Shown here: positions 35,398 to 47,659 of the stretch, in pieces
How positions within the stretch are numbered: the stretch's first letter is position 1
How the letters are laid out: every line of letters starts with the position of its first letter
NCBI GenBank assembly: GCA_027604505.1
Contig: JADIIX010000001.1
Coordinates: 609,669-673,668 of the forward strand
Source of the DNA: Gonapodya sp. JEL0774
Lineage: Eukaryota > Monoblepharomycota > Monoblepharidomycetes > Monoblepharidales > Gonapodyaceae
Length of the DNA: 64,000 nucleotides
Direction of reading: 5' to 3'
The notes under the pieces: generated by a model
What the model saw: the letters and a program-made list of their open reading frames with translations, nothing else
The model's database searches: none
Told to the model about the DNA's origin: nothing
Translations under genes and position numbers: made by a program

Positions 35398-37299
35398 TCA
35401 GAAGTGAGATTGAAGCGTTCCGGAGGAGATTGCCTCGTCCCGGACCTGCAACAAGAAGTGAGAGAACGCGGTGCAAACAGCACCCTCATCAAATTTGCCG
35501 TCCGGGAGCATTGGAATATGGTAACCCATTTTGACAAGCGCGGCGGATATGAGATTTAGGTTCAAGAGTGCATCAAAGTTTACTCCGTCGGGGTTGTCGA
35601 CTGAGTTGGGAGTCACGTCACACCCAGTACTGCCTTCCATCGGCTGCACCACGTAGTGAACAGATGGAGTGGAGAAATTGCCCAGGCAGATCTGAGAAAG
35701 ATGCCGCGAGATAGGGAGTACCGAATGTGCGACCAGAATGCGAGGACACTCGTGTTTAGCACGCCGAGCGTAAAGCCAAGACAGTGCACAACAGAATCAA
35801 GAGTCCAGTTCACAAAGTGTCTCGCCGCCAGCAGCACATCCAGTAATCCCAAGTGTTCCTTGGACATCTCGACAGAATTAAACTCACCTCAGTTGAAGGG
35901 CTATCCATGGAGCAGTCAACAACAGGATGCTTGGAGCTGCTATGTGGACTTTCAGCATATTTGGTCGAGTTCGCCTTTGGTTCCTTGATAGATACGTTGA
36001 ACCGGAAAGCATAGTCAAAACACAACGGACCCACAAACCTGTTCGTTGCTGTTGTCTGCATCAAACGCCCCCTGTTCATCTTTTCCTTCCTCCACTTCAC
36101 CCCCTTCATCCTCTTCATCACCCCATTCCTCATTTTCAACATTCGACTTAACCTCTTCATCGCTGCATTCCTCCTCTTCAACTTTCGACTCCTCCTCTTC
36201 ATCGCCCCATTCCTCCTCTTCATCGTTCCAATCTTCCATCTCATTCCCTTTCACTAGCTCAATGCAGGGCGCTGCGTAATTGTCCGACGCCCAATCAGCA
36301 GCCGACACCAAGTCACCGACGTCCGCATCCACATCCTCGAGCGATTCGCAGTCGAAGTCCGATTCATGCGTGTCGGCGCTCCGGTAATCAATTGCCGAGT
36401 CAAATACTATTACCTCACGTGCGAGCACATCATCCCTGTCCAGGTCCCACCCATCTGGCACGCGATAGATTCTGGGAACAACACCATCCGCGTAAGAACC
36501 GACGGCCCGAATGAGAGCATGGCGGAGACGTTGAAGTTTGAATATTGAGTACGAGGAGTAATCGATGGCCCGACGGCGCATCACTCCCTTCTCGAAGCCT
36601 CCTCTGATTTGACAAAGGCGGGCAAGCTGGCGCAAATCTCTCTCCTTCTTGGCTTCGTCATGCAGCAATGATCGAAGATAGGATGGAACCGGACGCCTGG
36701 TACCCTGCTCCGGCAACGCACAACGAGGAGAAGGACGCTTTCCCGCAGAGTGACAACGACGAGGGAAGCGGGCAAGCCGAGGTCCAGGGCAAGAGCAGCG
36801 AGAAGCAGATGCTAACGACGAGAGCGTGCAGCCACGAAAAGCGAGAGATTACAACGACGAGTTTCAGAGTGAAGTGAAGTGTTGGGTCACCAACACCACC
36901 ACACATTAACCACACGGAATGCAAACACAAACCTTTTGTACATGATAACGACACAGTTCGAGGACTGACAACGCCGTTCTCATCGACCGCATGCTGATAA
37001 GTACTGGCGGTGGAGAGCGCCCCGACATGAAGGTTGGCACACTGGTCTTCGCCACTGCCTGCAGCTACCGACACCGCCGCCGCCGCACCGGTTGCCTCTC
37101 CACCATGCATGTTGTTGACAGCAGTGAACACCGACTGGGACAGGGGGGAAGCGCGGAATGTCGGTTTTGAGAATTTGGATGCATATGGACAGTAGCGATG
37201 GATTTGGCGGATGCCGGCAGAAGATGGGGCGGCGAGTCGGGAGGAAGAGTGAAGGCGCGAACGCGGTGGAGTCTCGAAAGTGACTGCGGGTAATTCCAT
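35398..37299 (-). CDS. Unknown acidic protein, paralogue B of a shared-leader pair
   Basis: Minus-strand exons: 37299-36933, 36811-36039, about 35940-35888, and a last exon or exons ending at TGA 35398-35400. Exon 1 is almost identical to that of paralogue A (MELPAVTFETPPRSR start). Exon 2 starts with the same Cys/Arg patch (CSCPGPRLARFPRR), then diverges but keeps VPRIYRVP and a Glu-rich tract with repeated EEWGDEEEE-like units. The last exon contains ISAALVKMGYHIPMLPDG, matching the LPDG segment of paralogue A. The G+CA codon split across intron 1 is the same in both copies, which confirms the splice. Function unknown. The two copies point toward each other and enclose the prominin pair and the STI1 gene. 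Confidence 0.7.
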
Positions 37300-37560
37300 T
37301 GAAGGTTGAACCGATGGCTGTGGTCGACCAAAGATGAAGACAATTATTTGTGGTACCACAAATAGAGTTCTGTGGAAAGAATTCTGAAGGGGTGGGTTTA
37401 TATACTCTGAGTTGTGTGGCACAGCACACGGAAACCACGTGACACAACGCATTGATCCTCAGTTTGTCTCCATATTTGTGACTTCAATCGACCCGTAAAA
37501 TTAATCCGTTGCCCCAAGCAAGTCGACAAAGATACAAAGATTGGTGGGCGAAAGCGCAGA
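36933..37560 (-). repeat. Inverted duplication, right arm (promoter plus first exon)
   Basis: Counterpart of the arm at about 20390-21008, in opposite orientation and about 16 kb away. Substitutions are sparse throughout, including in the noncoding promoter, which points to recent duplication or gene conversion. Confidence 0.85.
37397..37404 (-). promoter_or_regulatory. TATA box
   Basis: TATATAAA on the minus strand, about 98 bp upstream of the ATG of paralogue B and conserved with the other copy. Confidence 0.6.
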
Positions 37561-37723
37561 GGTTGGAAGTCCATTGGGATGTCAGAAAATACAGTGTCAA
37601 GCATATTATCGCAAACATGTTCCGCAGTGAAACTTCGTCTCATTCCCAACAGGTCATACAATTTTTCTTACAATGATTGACTGTGTCTGGCAGGACGGAT
37701 TCGCCGTCAAATAAATCAAACAA

Positions 37724-39959
37724 TTATAATTTGGCACCCGTTACGGTGCTCGGCTCTGGAGCAACTTGAACCATTAACTTGCCAGTGTTCCCACCGGTCC
37801 AGAGCATGTTCAGAGCGGATGGTGCGTTCTGAAGTCTGGATGAGTAAACCCCGTGGAAGAATGGTCAGAAGTGAAAGGAATCTTCGTGAATCCAGTGCCA
37901 TGAACAAGCTCCTTCTGCAAACTTACCCGTCCACAGCTGTCACCGCACTTTCAACCTTACCCTCTCTGACCCATTGTGCAAGCTGTCGACGCCACTCAGG
38001 AAATTTGTGGGTCCAATAAACGACCTAAGGGTAATAGGTTGAGTTTGCACGACGGGTTTCGACATGTCCTGTTCACTTCCAATAATACGACGAAGAACAG
38101 GGATCTGCACTCACAATGAAACCATGCATCCGTGCTTGGGCCACAACAAGGCGCATGTAGTTACGTGGGCCCGTTGCAGTTGCGATATCGTTGTCTTTGA
38201 AATAACCCGATATGTCAGAGGATGGTCGAAAGTGAACTTTTCCGAACGTGCGACAGCATTACCAACAGGTCGCGATGGCTCCACAGAGTACAACACAAGC
38301 ATCACGGGCGAGGTTCTCCAGACACGCCTCGAGGATCTCCCCACCTCTTTTGAAAGATACGAAGTGTGAACTAGTTTCTCGACAGTGGATATCGACGGGT
38401 GCCGTGAGAACTTACACACTGACATTCGGGTCAAAGAGGGTATGATTAGAATAGATAAAATCCAAACATATGTAAGTCGACAAGGTAGATGTGTTTCAAT
38501 GTCACCTTTGCCTGCAGCCACACCTACTTGTCAAAGTACTCGTCGATTCCCTTCGGCCCCACTGCTGCCGTCAGTTCTTTAGCGAACGTTCTGGATTTAT
38601 CTGTAGTGCGCCCGGACGTAACGTCACAACAATTTCGAGTGGGGCGATGTAACAGAATTTGACCGAGAAGGAAGTTCTGTGATAAATGACCTGTGCGGCG
38701 GCGCAGATAAACAAACCCTTCATTCAACCCACAGTTCAGCACCACATCCAGTCCCACAGATGATTGGAGCCACTTGCACTTGTCTATTGACACAAAACGA
38801 TGAGACGCGGTGGTGAGGTGCAGGTCGAAGTCACCTTGGACAGATTCTTCCTTACACACCGTCACTTCCTGCAATGCCGATAACACGACATCCTAGAACA
38901 CGCTTGTATATCATGGCCGCAACGGATCCGGTGGCACCCTAGTGTCTCGACAACGCAGTCCAGCGAGAGACGATGCGCAGTAAGAAGTATCCAAGGGCGG
39001 GCCCGAGTGGACGATGACCATCAGCAAACGAGCGCCCGAGGACAATAAGGCATGAGAACCCACCGCTGCGCCCGACACCACAACGGTAGACTTGGGACCG
39101 AGTTGGCCTTGCTTGGCTTTCCCAATCTCGAAGATCCCACACATGGCTGTCAACTGAGATAGGCGAGAGCGTTTAAGCATCGATTTGGGTGTCCGAAATC
39201 ATATTTCACACACGGGGGCGGTGAAAATTGATTCTGAAAGAGACTCGCGTCCTGAAGACTGCTATCAGTCTGAACTTCCTTCCACTGTCTGTCTCTCATT
39301 CGTTTTCTTGAACTTGTTCGAAGCTTATATACACTCACTCCTGTAATTCCAAGAAGTGCGATCGTGTCTTTGAGGCCCACGCCAACTTCCTTCTCGAACT
39401 TTGTGACCTGCTTCGCGTTCTCAACCGAGTACTCCTGCCAACCTCCGCTAGACTGGACAGCATCGCCAGGTGCGAAGCCGGGGTGACGTGACTCAATAAC
39501 GATACCAGACGTCCAGCAACGCATGACTTGTCCAGGTTGAAGGGGTGCGATGTACGAGCGTTTGTCGGGACTCATCCAACTGATGTGGCACCAGTGCGAG
39601 TCGATTGGAAATGAATTGGAGTCGCGAACGCACATAAAAGTCAGTGGAAATGGCGAAATGTGAGACTATGAGTTAGAGTCGTGCTGTATGGAATGAATTA
39701 CCCGCGCATCGTAGGATCTGAATCATTTGAATCGGAGCATCAGGAAAGGAGCCTCACGTTGCGACTCGGTTTCGAACTGCCATAGCTTACCTAGAGACAG
39801 ATAGATGTTCTTGATTAACAGTTCACCATCCTTTAGATCCCGTTTGAGTGGTCGTTCCACCAACTGGAAGGTTTTCGCAGGGTCTGGAATTCCTGCACCA
39901 GGCCTCTTGGCGAACAGTACCTGCTTTTGAGTAGAAGGAAGCGTACTGGAGAGGGACAT
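37724..39959 (-). CDS. Medium-chain dehydrogenase/reductase (CurA / leukotriene B4 reductase-like)
   Basis: About eight exons on the minus strand from ATG 39959 to TAA 37724-37726. Opens MSLSSTLPSTQKQVLFAKRP, then FQLVERPLKRDLKDGELLIKN (catalytic-domain start). Also seen are APLQPGQVMRCWTSGIVIES and GWQEYSVENAKQVTKFEKE. LTAMCGIFEIGKAK precedes the nucleotide fold, whose glycine motif spans an intron: VVVSGAA joined to GATGSVAAMI. DKCKWLQSSVGLDVVLN, then GPKGIDEYFDN joined to VGGEILEACLENLARDACVV, follow. The end has GPRNYMRLVVAQARMHGFI and VVYWTHKFPEWRRQLAQWV. The order and motifs match zinc-independent NADPH-dependent double-bond reductases. They reduce alkenal or enone C=C bonds in the cytosol; the substrate here is unknown. 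Confidence 0.8.
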
Positions 39960-41083
39960 CTTAGTTTGAGTTTTCGAAGTTGAGAATAACTCGGCTCGGA
40001 AGGTGCGTGTGGCCGATTTACCTCAGTTGGGTAGTGCACTCCGACAAACTGGGACCTGGGCTTGCAAGAATGGAACAAGTTAGTTATATGTAATACCCCT
40101 TATTCGCCGGAGCAACAATATTTGTTAGTCTGAATTTCCCATTTGTATTCCGAAATCAATGGTGTGCGAGTGGTGTCGAGTATTATATGGCATGCGTGAG
40201 CGAGCAACTAACATGTCTCAAATAGCAGAGAAAGCAACATAGAGGAAATCCACACAGACATTTCAGAAGGGACGGTTGAGACTTCCGTCGATGTGGTTCT
40301 CGTTATGTTCCGGCACACCACCGAGGATGAGTGGGGCCCGAAGGAAGAACGTTAGAGAGTTCATTTGCGGCCACGGCCACGGCCTACGACAGGACTGTGG
40401 TGCCACACGAGAGCGAGCACGAGATCGGTTTGAGAATGAGTGATAAAGCATCGAAAAGTAGAGAACAAACAGGAACGGTGGAGACCTGCTGCTGGACCGC
40501 ATTTAATCGGCTCATTACCGTAGTATCAACCATTCAGCACTTGATTTCGTCTTAGCGATATTGTGATGTTTGGGAAATGCAAGCTTTCATGATCCATGAA
40601 GGCCGCCGAAGTATAAAACGAATACATATTACTTTTGGAGATCAGGGGCATGAGGAGGGGTTGGGTCAGTCGCTATTCGATCGAGGGGTGCCTGTTTCCC
40701 TAACCATGCACCTTCGCAGAGGATATCAAATACCTTCCGCTCTCACGAGACAATTGCCGAGAGACCATAATGCAAACTCAATCGCAGCAGCGGAAGACAT
40801 CGTCACCATCCACAGGTAGTATTGAGCTCCGTGCACCTCTCATTGTGGGACGTGGAGGACGTTTTAGCAACCATAACCTTTTCTCATCATCCCCGCCCCC
40901 ATCACGGGCAATCCCCAACGTTCTCAATACATACTAGTAATTCAATCACCTCTACAAGAACATCACAACAAATCCATTGATTCCTCATCCACGGCCGTGG
41001 GTGCAATACTTACAAAACAACTGCCGTGGTACGCCTTCCGATTACGGACTGCAATAATAATTATGGTAGTCTTTGAGTGAGTT
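39960..41083. other. Intergenic region
   Basis: About 1.1 kb between divergent genes. Short frames at 40263-40820 show no family resemblance and lack intron-supported continuation. Both promoters presumably lie here. Confidence 0.45.
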
Positions 41084-43649
41084 ATGATCGCTCGGTGTTG
41101 GGAACAGACGGTAGTGGGGCTTGATACTAATCAGTCATCCCGAAATCCAGAGTAGCTGTTGTAGCTGTTATCTTGACAGTACTCAATTACACTTCTACGA
41201 GAGCCTCAAATTCTGATGCTATCTCTCTAGGTGACTTTCTCTCGAAGAAACTTGTAACAGTTTCAGTTTGCACTCCCTCTACCATTGTGACGCAGGTACG
41301 ACAACCATAACTGCTCTTGCAAACCAACTGCAAAGAGATGCCTCTAAAGAAATCAGGACCAGTATGGGTGCGTGATCGGCAAATTTGCAAGTTTGCTGTG
41401 CAGATAGCGGTGACCCGTGTTGATCCAACGCAGACACTTACTTGAAAAGACTCTCTGTACTCGCGAACAGCACATCTACTCTAGTTTACAACGGAATTGT
41501 TGACGTAACTGATTATGAGTGCGTTTTTCTCTGATCCACGTGAGTTTCTACAGGAACTCTCCTTCACACGTTATTTCCGCAGTACAATTGTGCCATTGAT
41601 GAAAGACAACTACATTGGAGCAAATGTTACTGTTGCGACATGGTATTTCTGGATCAACTCCACGTTGGAGTCTGTGGGAATTGGAGCGATAACACCAGCC
41701 TTGTTCGGGAATTTATGTGAGGTTTGATTGTACTCGAGAATTGTTGGAAGCAACTCGGTGAATCGTTTCATTGATAGATTTTTTTCACTATTAAATTTAC
41801 TTTCGTTAGCTGCATACGGCCTTGGTGCGTTTATCCGACCTGTTTGGCGTGCTAGCCCTCGTGAAGACACCTTCCCGCAACGAACTCATCTGAATTCTGT
41901 GAAATCTAGTGTATGACCCTAACGTTCCTCTCTTCCAGGTTCAATATTACGCCACCAACAAGACATGCAAAAGATTCTGCCCCGTTAACAGCACGAACAC
42001 CAAGCAAACTTCTTGGCTTTACAATACTTCGTCGGATTCAGCCACAAAGTTGCTCTCCACGGTGAATAAAAAGCAAGCCATTTTTTTGGACGCCTATTGA
42101 GGAATTGGCCCTTTTTTGCTCAAATAGTCGACCACTGCGTTCAAGGCATGGACCCGACCGTGGTACGTGGACCGGCTTCCCTTGGGTCAAATTTTTGTTT
42201 CTGCACCCTTCACTGCCGTATCAAAAGTAGGTGCTCGTTCGAGTTTTCTCTGGAAGTCTTCACATCCCAAGTATATTCGTAAACATAAGGGAAACGCTCC
42301 ACCACGAGTTTACCAGGCCATCGTTTTCTCACTATGGAGCAAAAATGGAACGTTTATAGGAGAGGGTCCCATCAATTTCGGAACACACGATTTGTGCAGC
42401 GTTTTGGACAACCTGAAGGCCACAACCACGCCCAATTCGTTCTTTTACATAATGACACCCAATGCTGAGGTTCTTGCAATGACTGGAGCTGGCGATGATC
42501 AAACTGTAGGTCTTGCTTGTTCTTTCTCAATTTTGCAGCTGTCCGGGAGTTACTCGTCAAATTGCTTCCGTGATAGCCACTATTAAAGTATTCCGCTGCC
42601 ACAAACGGCATGGTTCTCAACACTATCTGGGATTATAATGTTTCTGCTTACTCATTACTCAACGTGTCTGCGGCGACTATATATGCTTACGCTGCTGCCG
42701 ACTTGTCAACCAACTTTAAAGACACCGAGTTTACCGTGGAGGATTTCATGTTTCAGGTCACATCATACACCTTCGCGAATTACAAGTGGATTATTGTGAG
42801 TGGTGCGGTAAGTGTGGCCTGGGTTTCTACAAAATTATAAGTAAGACAGCGCAAGAAGGACTCAGCGTTGTTTCTAAATGTTTTAAATGTCACCTAGCCA
42901 TCGTCAGATTACCTCGGAGACACGTTGATACTTCAAAAAAGTCTTGCTGATCGTCTATGGAGCGTTCAAAGAACAATTATAATTATCGGTAAGCTGCGAG
43001 GTAACAAGGTGATGGATTCACGACACTGATCGACTTCTTCTCCCCACGTTAGCTGTTGTTATTGTCGCTGGGATGAGTGCTATATCAGTCTTATTCACTG
43101 AAATTTTTATCTCCAAGCCCCTCTGCTTCATTCTTGAAGTGATCGCAAAAGGTGAGAATCACACCAATTATTTCGTTGTCGACATGTGACTGAGGAGAGT
43201 CCCTGTCATTATGGAAAAGCGACGAAATTTGACTTCACGGCTCTTAGAGACGGTGAACTCAAGAAACGGATATCTGTAATTACTGAAGTGTATGTGTTGC
43301 AGGCAAGTGTCATTGGTTTTGTGAAGGGCACCAGAAGATTGAGGATGTCACTCACCTTGCCGTGGCTCCCGATCTCTGCAGAATCGATTTCTAATTATGA
43401 TGCACACTTTTGCGGATGCCCTGCAGAGTAAGTTTTGACTGGAATGCACATCAAGAGCGTACGAGCTCAACCGCCTTAATAGAGAACAAGGCACTCGTAG
43501 CCAAACCAAAATCTCGAAGCGTATCCAACACAGAGACAGCCAAGGTTCAGAACAGTATGACAGGACCACAACCCAGCTTACCTCCTCGAGCTCAGCTGGA
43601 GAAAGTGAACGAGGGTGAATCTGTACTAGGAAAGTTCGATGAATACTGA
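41084..43649 (+). CDS. Cache-domain membrane sensor without a visible catalytic output domain
   Basis: The start is approximate (ATG 41084). A hydrophobic anchor (VAVVAVILTVLNYT, about 41155-41200) leads into a long extracellular region with many Asn-X-Ser/Thr sites. It includes WYFWINSTLESVGIG (about 41640-41690). The distal Cache fold at about 42200-42510 reads PFTAVSKVG, AIVFSLWSKNGTFIGEGPIN, DLCSVLDNLKATTTPNSFFY and IMTPNAEVLAMTG. The second TM (IIIIAVVIVAGMSAISVLF) is near 42975-43105. A HAMP-like cytosolic helix spans an intron: ISKPLCFILEVIAK joined to TKFDFTALRDGELKKRISV. The protein ends after a short Ser/Lys-rich tail at about 43647. Cache domains bind small ligands outside the cell. 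In chytrid-like fungi they commonly precede cyclase or kinase domains, but none is encoded here. Exon borders are not all resolved. Confidence 0.6.
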
Positions 43650-43797
43650 GAAATTACAAGTCACTTGTCGGGTTTGGAGAAGGGTGAAAGAAAATACCAC
43701 CCTGCCAAAGATCCGTGCTGGAGGATCTGTTGTCCTCGAGTGCAATTAATATTTGTAAATTTTCTATCTAATGATATGACACCCAAATGCCAGGGCT

Positions 43798-46700
43798 CTA
43801 GTGATCATGGTTGTGCTCCATCAATGACGTCCTTGTAGCGGAGGTCTGGTAATGGAGGTAAGCAACCACCAGAAACAAGCACCCAAAGAGAGATCTGAAA
43901 CACTCACAAAAATTGACAAAAAGGCAAATAAACAAGCACACTACCAGTGCGGCAGGTCCTACGCGATCGTCGTACGGGCTTGCGTCCCGGGACTGGATCT
44001 TGTGAAGCCGCCAGATGTAGATGCCGCAAGCATACCACATGATGGCCAGCGTCACCACGGTGAATAGCATGCCTTGACATTTAATAAAAAAGTTGAATTT
44101 ACCGGCGAGCTGCGTGACCTTCTTTCAGCTGTTCGTAACACTCACCCATCGTCTGACCAACGGGATCACCGAAATTGAGCAAGCCGAGCGCCAAGCCACC
44201 AATGACGGTAGACTAAATGCAGACGACACCTTAGATCAGATTTCAAATTCGTACATCAAACTCGCAAACCTTACTCACGAACGACAGCCAATCCAGCAAA
44301 GTTCGTTCATTTGCAAAATACACCTTTGGTTCAATTCTCACTGGAATTGCAACCCTCTTCGGCCCGGTCGAAGCTTTGCCCAACACTGGTCTGCGGATCA
44401 CCTCATCGGCAGTCGGCACCAGCCCGACAGCCTTACCCATTTCCCCCAACCACTGCTCGACAGACCAAGGAGCATTCGGGGCATGGACGGCCCCATTATG
44501 CGGCGCTGCAGTTCCCGAGCTGGGTTTGGACGTCTCGGTTGAAGAAATCGTTCTGCTGTGTTCCTCGTCACTTTCATCGTCCTCCTCCGCTTCTTCATCC
44601 AGCTCGTCGTCCTCATCATCGTCGTCCCGGTCGGCTCTCCAAGTATTGTGCTCATCCTCCGCGGCGGGGGGACCCAAAACCGCGCCGGACGGATGCCGGA
44701 TGTCGATGTTCTGGAGTGCCGTTGCCCAAAAAGGAAGAACAGCACATTTGGAGGGAATGAGTTGCGAAATACCGTGAACGTACTTCGAGAACGAAGGGGT
44801 TTCGAGCACCTTTTGGGCGTTCGGAAGGGCAGACCGGTCACATGATACAACAATAAAGCCATTCTCCACATCCCCGGTCCGTAACTCACCAACCCTGTGT
44901 TGAGGAGACCTCTAACCCATTCTGGTGGGTGACCTCCCACGGGATACACAACTCGAATTTCCAATACACCCGGAGCAAATTTAACTGCCTCGTTCTGGTC
45001 AACCAAGTCCTGATAAGGCCACGCTGCGTCCTTCCGAATCCACCCTTTACCTGCTCGTTCTTTCCCACCAAAGTCATCCTCCCTAACCATTTTAATCTCT
45101 GTATCTAAACTTGCAACAACGTTTTCCTGCCCGGGCACTTGAAAAGCAGTCCGTTTGTACGCCGTCCGCAACACGGGTCTCAACCTCCTCTTCAGAATGG
45201 CGTCTTGTACTCTCCGTGAGGTTCGCTCCAACTCATCCAACTCTTTGGTAGTACCATGTGTTCCATTCTTTCGCCACTTATCAATTTTGGGCGTATACGA
45301 CCAACTCCCATCCAAGAACCCCACCAAATACTTCTCTTTGACAGAAAATCGATATCGTACCGGCATATCTCTCCGTACTGTATCCCCACTTTCCTGCAGC
45401 TCTACGGTAACCTCCTGATGCGGTTGTGGGGGTTTCTGTCCGACCCACTTTATTCGGACCACTTGGACAGCCGGTATGTTGGCCGCCAAGTCGTTGTATG
45501 TGGAACAATCGTCATCGTCAAAGTAAACAGTGAGGACAGACGTGTCGATATCATCAGAGCGTGATTTGTCGGTAAAGATAAGGACTGGAAGATGTCGAAG
45601 GATGTGGACTTTTAAATTTGGAATATTGTCTGGGTGAGGGCGAACGAACAAGAGGGTTGAATTGCGTTTGTACCAATTCGAGAAAGATTCGAGACCGACG
45701 AAAATGCGAGATGGATTGTCAATATCATTTCTTCACCATGACTGAACGGAGTTTTGTCTTCACCAAACTCACTTTGGTGCACCCAATACTTAAACGTCTT
45801 CTTAACCACCCCCTCACTTGGTTCCTCCACCTGCAGCGTCGCCAAGGATTTCTCGACGTGACCCTCTCTTGGAATGCCGATATGTTGTGCCACCCCAAGT
45901 CCGAGCGGCCGTTGAGGCGTTGCGCTTCCAATTGTTCTACCTCCGTTCCGCAGAGTGTTCCACTGATCAAAACAGCGCGAGAGGTCAACGAGCTCGACCC
46001 GCAATTCATCGGAGGACCATCCGGTGGAAGCAAGACGGAGTTGATATGTGGATGTGATTTTGTAGTTGGAAAGTTTATCGTGCTTTTTGAGAATCTGTGG
46101 TGGTAGTGGAACAAGTTCAACTATAAAGGACTCAACACGAGAACACAATGGTCACAGACAACCCCTGAGTTCTCATCAACCCTTCGCCCCACTACACCAA
46201 CGCATATTCAATCTCCTCAAAACGCAACATCATCTCCGAGGACATACCTTCAAGACCCCTGTATAATTAAGCCTCGTAAACAATCCCAATCTTCGTGCTT
46301 CCTCTGCGGTGGCGTCCAGCTCCCCCTGGACATCCGCAATGGTACGGAAATCTGGGGGCACTGGGCTGGACGCAACGAGGTCGATAAGGTGGTCAAGGCG
46401 GGTGCGAAGGAGACCTTTGTGGGTTAGGTATGTAGAAGTGATCTGAGGATGGTGGAACAGGGAAAGTAAAGTTCAGATGTTGCGTAGATGGGTTCTCGGA
46501 AAGTGCGGGAATTGGTGCGTCAGTGCTCCAGAAACAAAAAAGCAAAAGAAGATCCGCACTCCACAATTTCGCACGAAATCACCCGCAGCTCATATCCATG
46601 CCGACACTATCTGAACATTGTGTGGGTCCCCATGTCCCCAGTCACTTACACCTCGACGACACATGTCTCGATGGTTCCGCCTGAGTGCATATTCTGTCAC

Positions 46701-47659
46701 TTGTTGTGCCACATCCTATAATTCATCTCTGTGTCCAGCCAGCTTCCCTAACACGCAAACACACCTTCTCTAGTTCCTTATCCAACTCCTCGATAAACGC
46801 CTGATCCTCTTCTGGTTCTAGCGGAGTTCGGGCATTTTTCTTCTTTGACGCATTGACAGCCTGTGCAGCGGAGGACTCTTCTTCGTCATCCGAGACGGGA
46901 TCCTCCTTGAGGAGGGTTTTCAGGTGGGTGTAGTTGCTGGACAAGGGACAGAAGGATAGCACGAGATGAGAAACAATTCCGTCGGTGATATCCAGCGACA
47001 AAAAGAGAATATTTAAGATGACGGCCAAAATTTGCCTTGCAAGCTCGCCCAAACGTCCATGAAGATGGCGCAGATGTCAATTACCGAGCAATCAATCAAT
47101 TTTCAACGGAAGAGAGTATCAACGACAGAGCAATTCCGGTTTCAAGTGAGGTCAAAGCTTCACGTTCCACCTAAATTTTCCAATTTGTGAGGTCGAGAAT
47201 GCTGTCTTTGGGCAACTAGACAAGGTTTAGAGCCCTTGGTGTCACCAATTCGCAGTGATGAGCTCCAAGGCATCCGCGAGCACAAATTGGTCAACTCATC
47301 TGCTTTCTGGACACGCTTTTCGCAATAATGCAAGATTATTCCCAAGGTTGTTGGCCCGACAAAGGTTCTAACTTGTCGTTGCGGCGTGATGTAACTCGCG
47401 GACTTTGCCAGCACCAACATCCACTTGCGGCAAAGAAAACACCATCCTGTCTGGATTTCGTTACTTTCACCATCCTTCGATGCCTTTTGATCTCCGCAGT
47501 CGCGCCTGACGGACTTTTGCTCGCAAACTAGTCCTCTTGACAATGAACAACAGCTGCCCCCACCCCCCTGCTTTCTTCCAGAAGGCCATCTCACATGTAG
47601 TATTGCGCCCATGTAGGCGTGTTCTGTATCTCCTCTTCGAGTTCCTTCCCAAACTTCAT
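43798..47659 (-). CDS. Vacuolar transporter chaperone subunit, VTC2/VTC3-like (SPX, VTC and DUF202 domains)
   Basis: VTC complexes make polyphosphate and move it into the vacuole. Exons (minus): 47659-47595 (MKFGKELEEEIQNTPTWAQY, SPX start), 46936-46765 (NYTHLKTLLKE...FIEELDKELEKV), about 46430-46253 (GLFTRLNYTGVLK), about 46110-45770 (KKHDKLSNYK to FKYWVH), about 45640-44890 (PDNIPNLKVHILRHLPVLIF), 44809-44279, 44212-44146, about 44072-43798. Checked junctions are in phase. The SPX phosphate-sensing KKxxK-type helix is present. In the tunnel domain the R-x-R is RIKW. The ERKTH element holding the catalytic Lys in Vtc4 reads VELQESGD here, so the domain is probably inactive, as in Vtc2/3. An acidic linker, then KVYFANERTLLDWLSF, LALGLLNFGDPVGQ and MLFTVVTLAIMWYACGIYIW, form the DUF202-type TM bundle. 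Confidence 0.85.

Noticed and set aside
20390-37560. A transposon bounded by long inverted repeats
   Set aside because: The arms are the 5' parts of two host-type spliced genes, the interior holds ordinary cellular genes, and no transposase or target-site duplication is visible.
44398-45651. A continuous 417-codon frame through the VTC exon and beyond 44890
   Set aside because: Past the GTGAGT donor at 44889 the frame loses VTC similarity; splicing to 44809 restores the family sequence.
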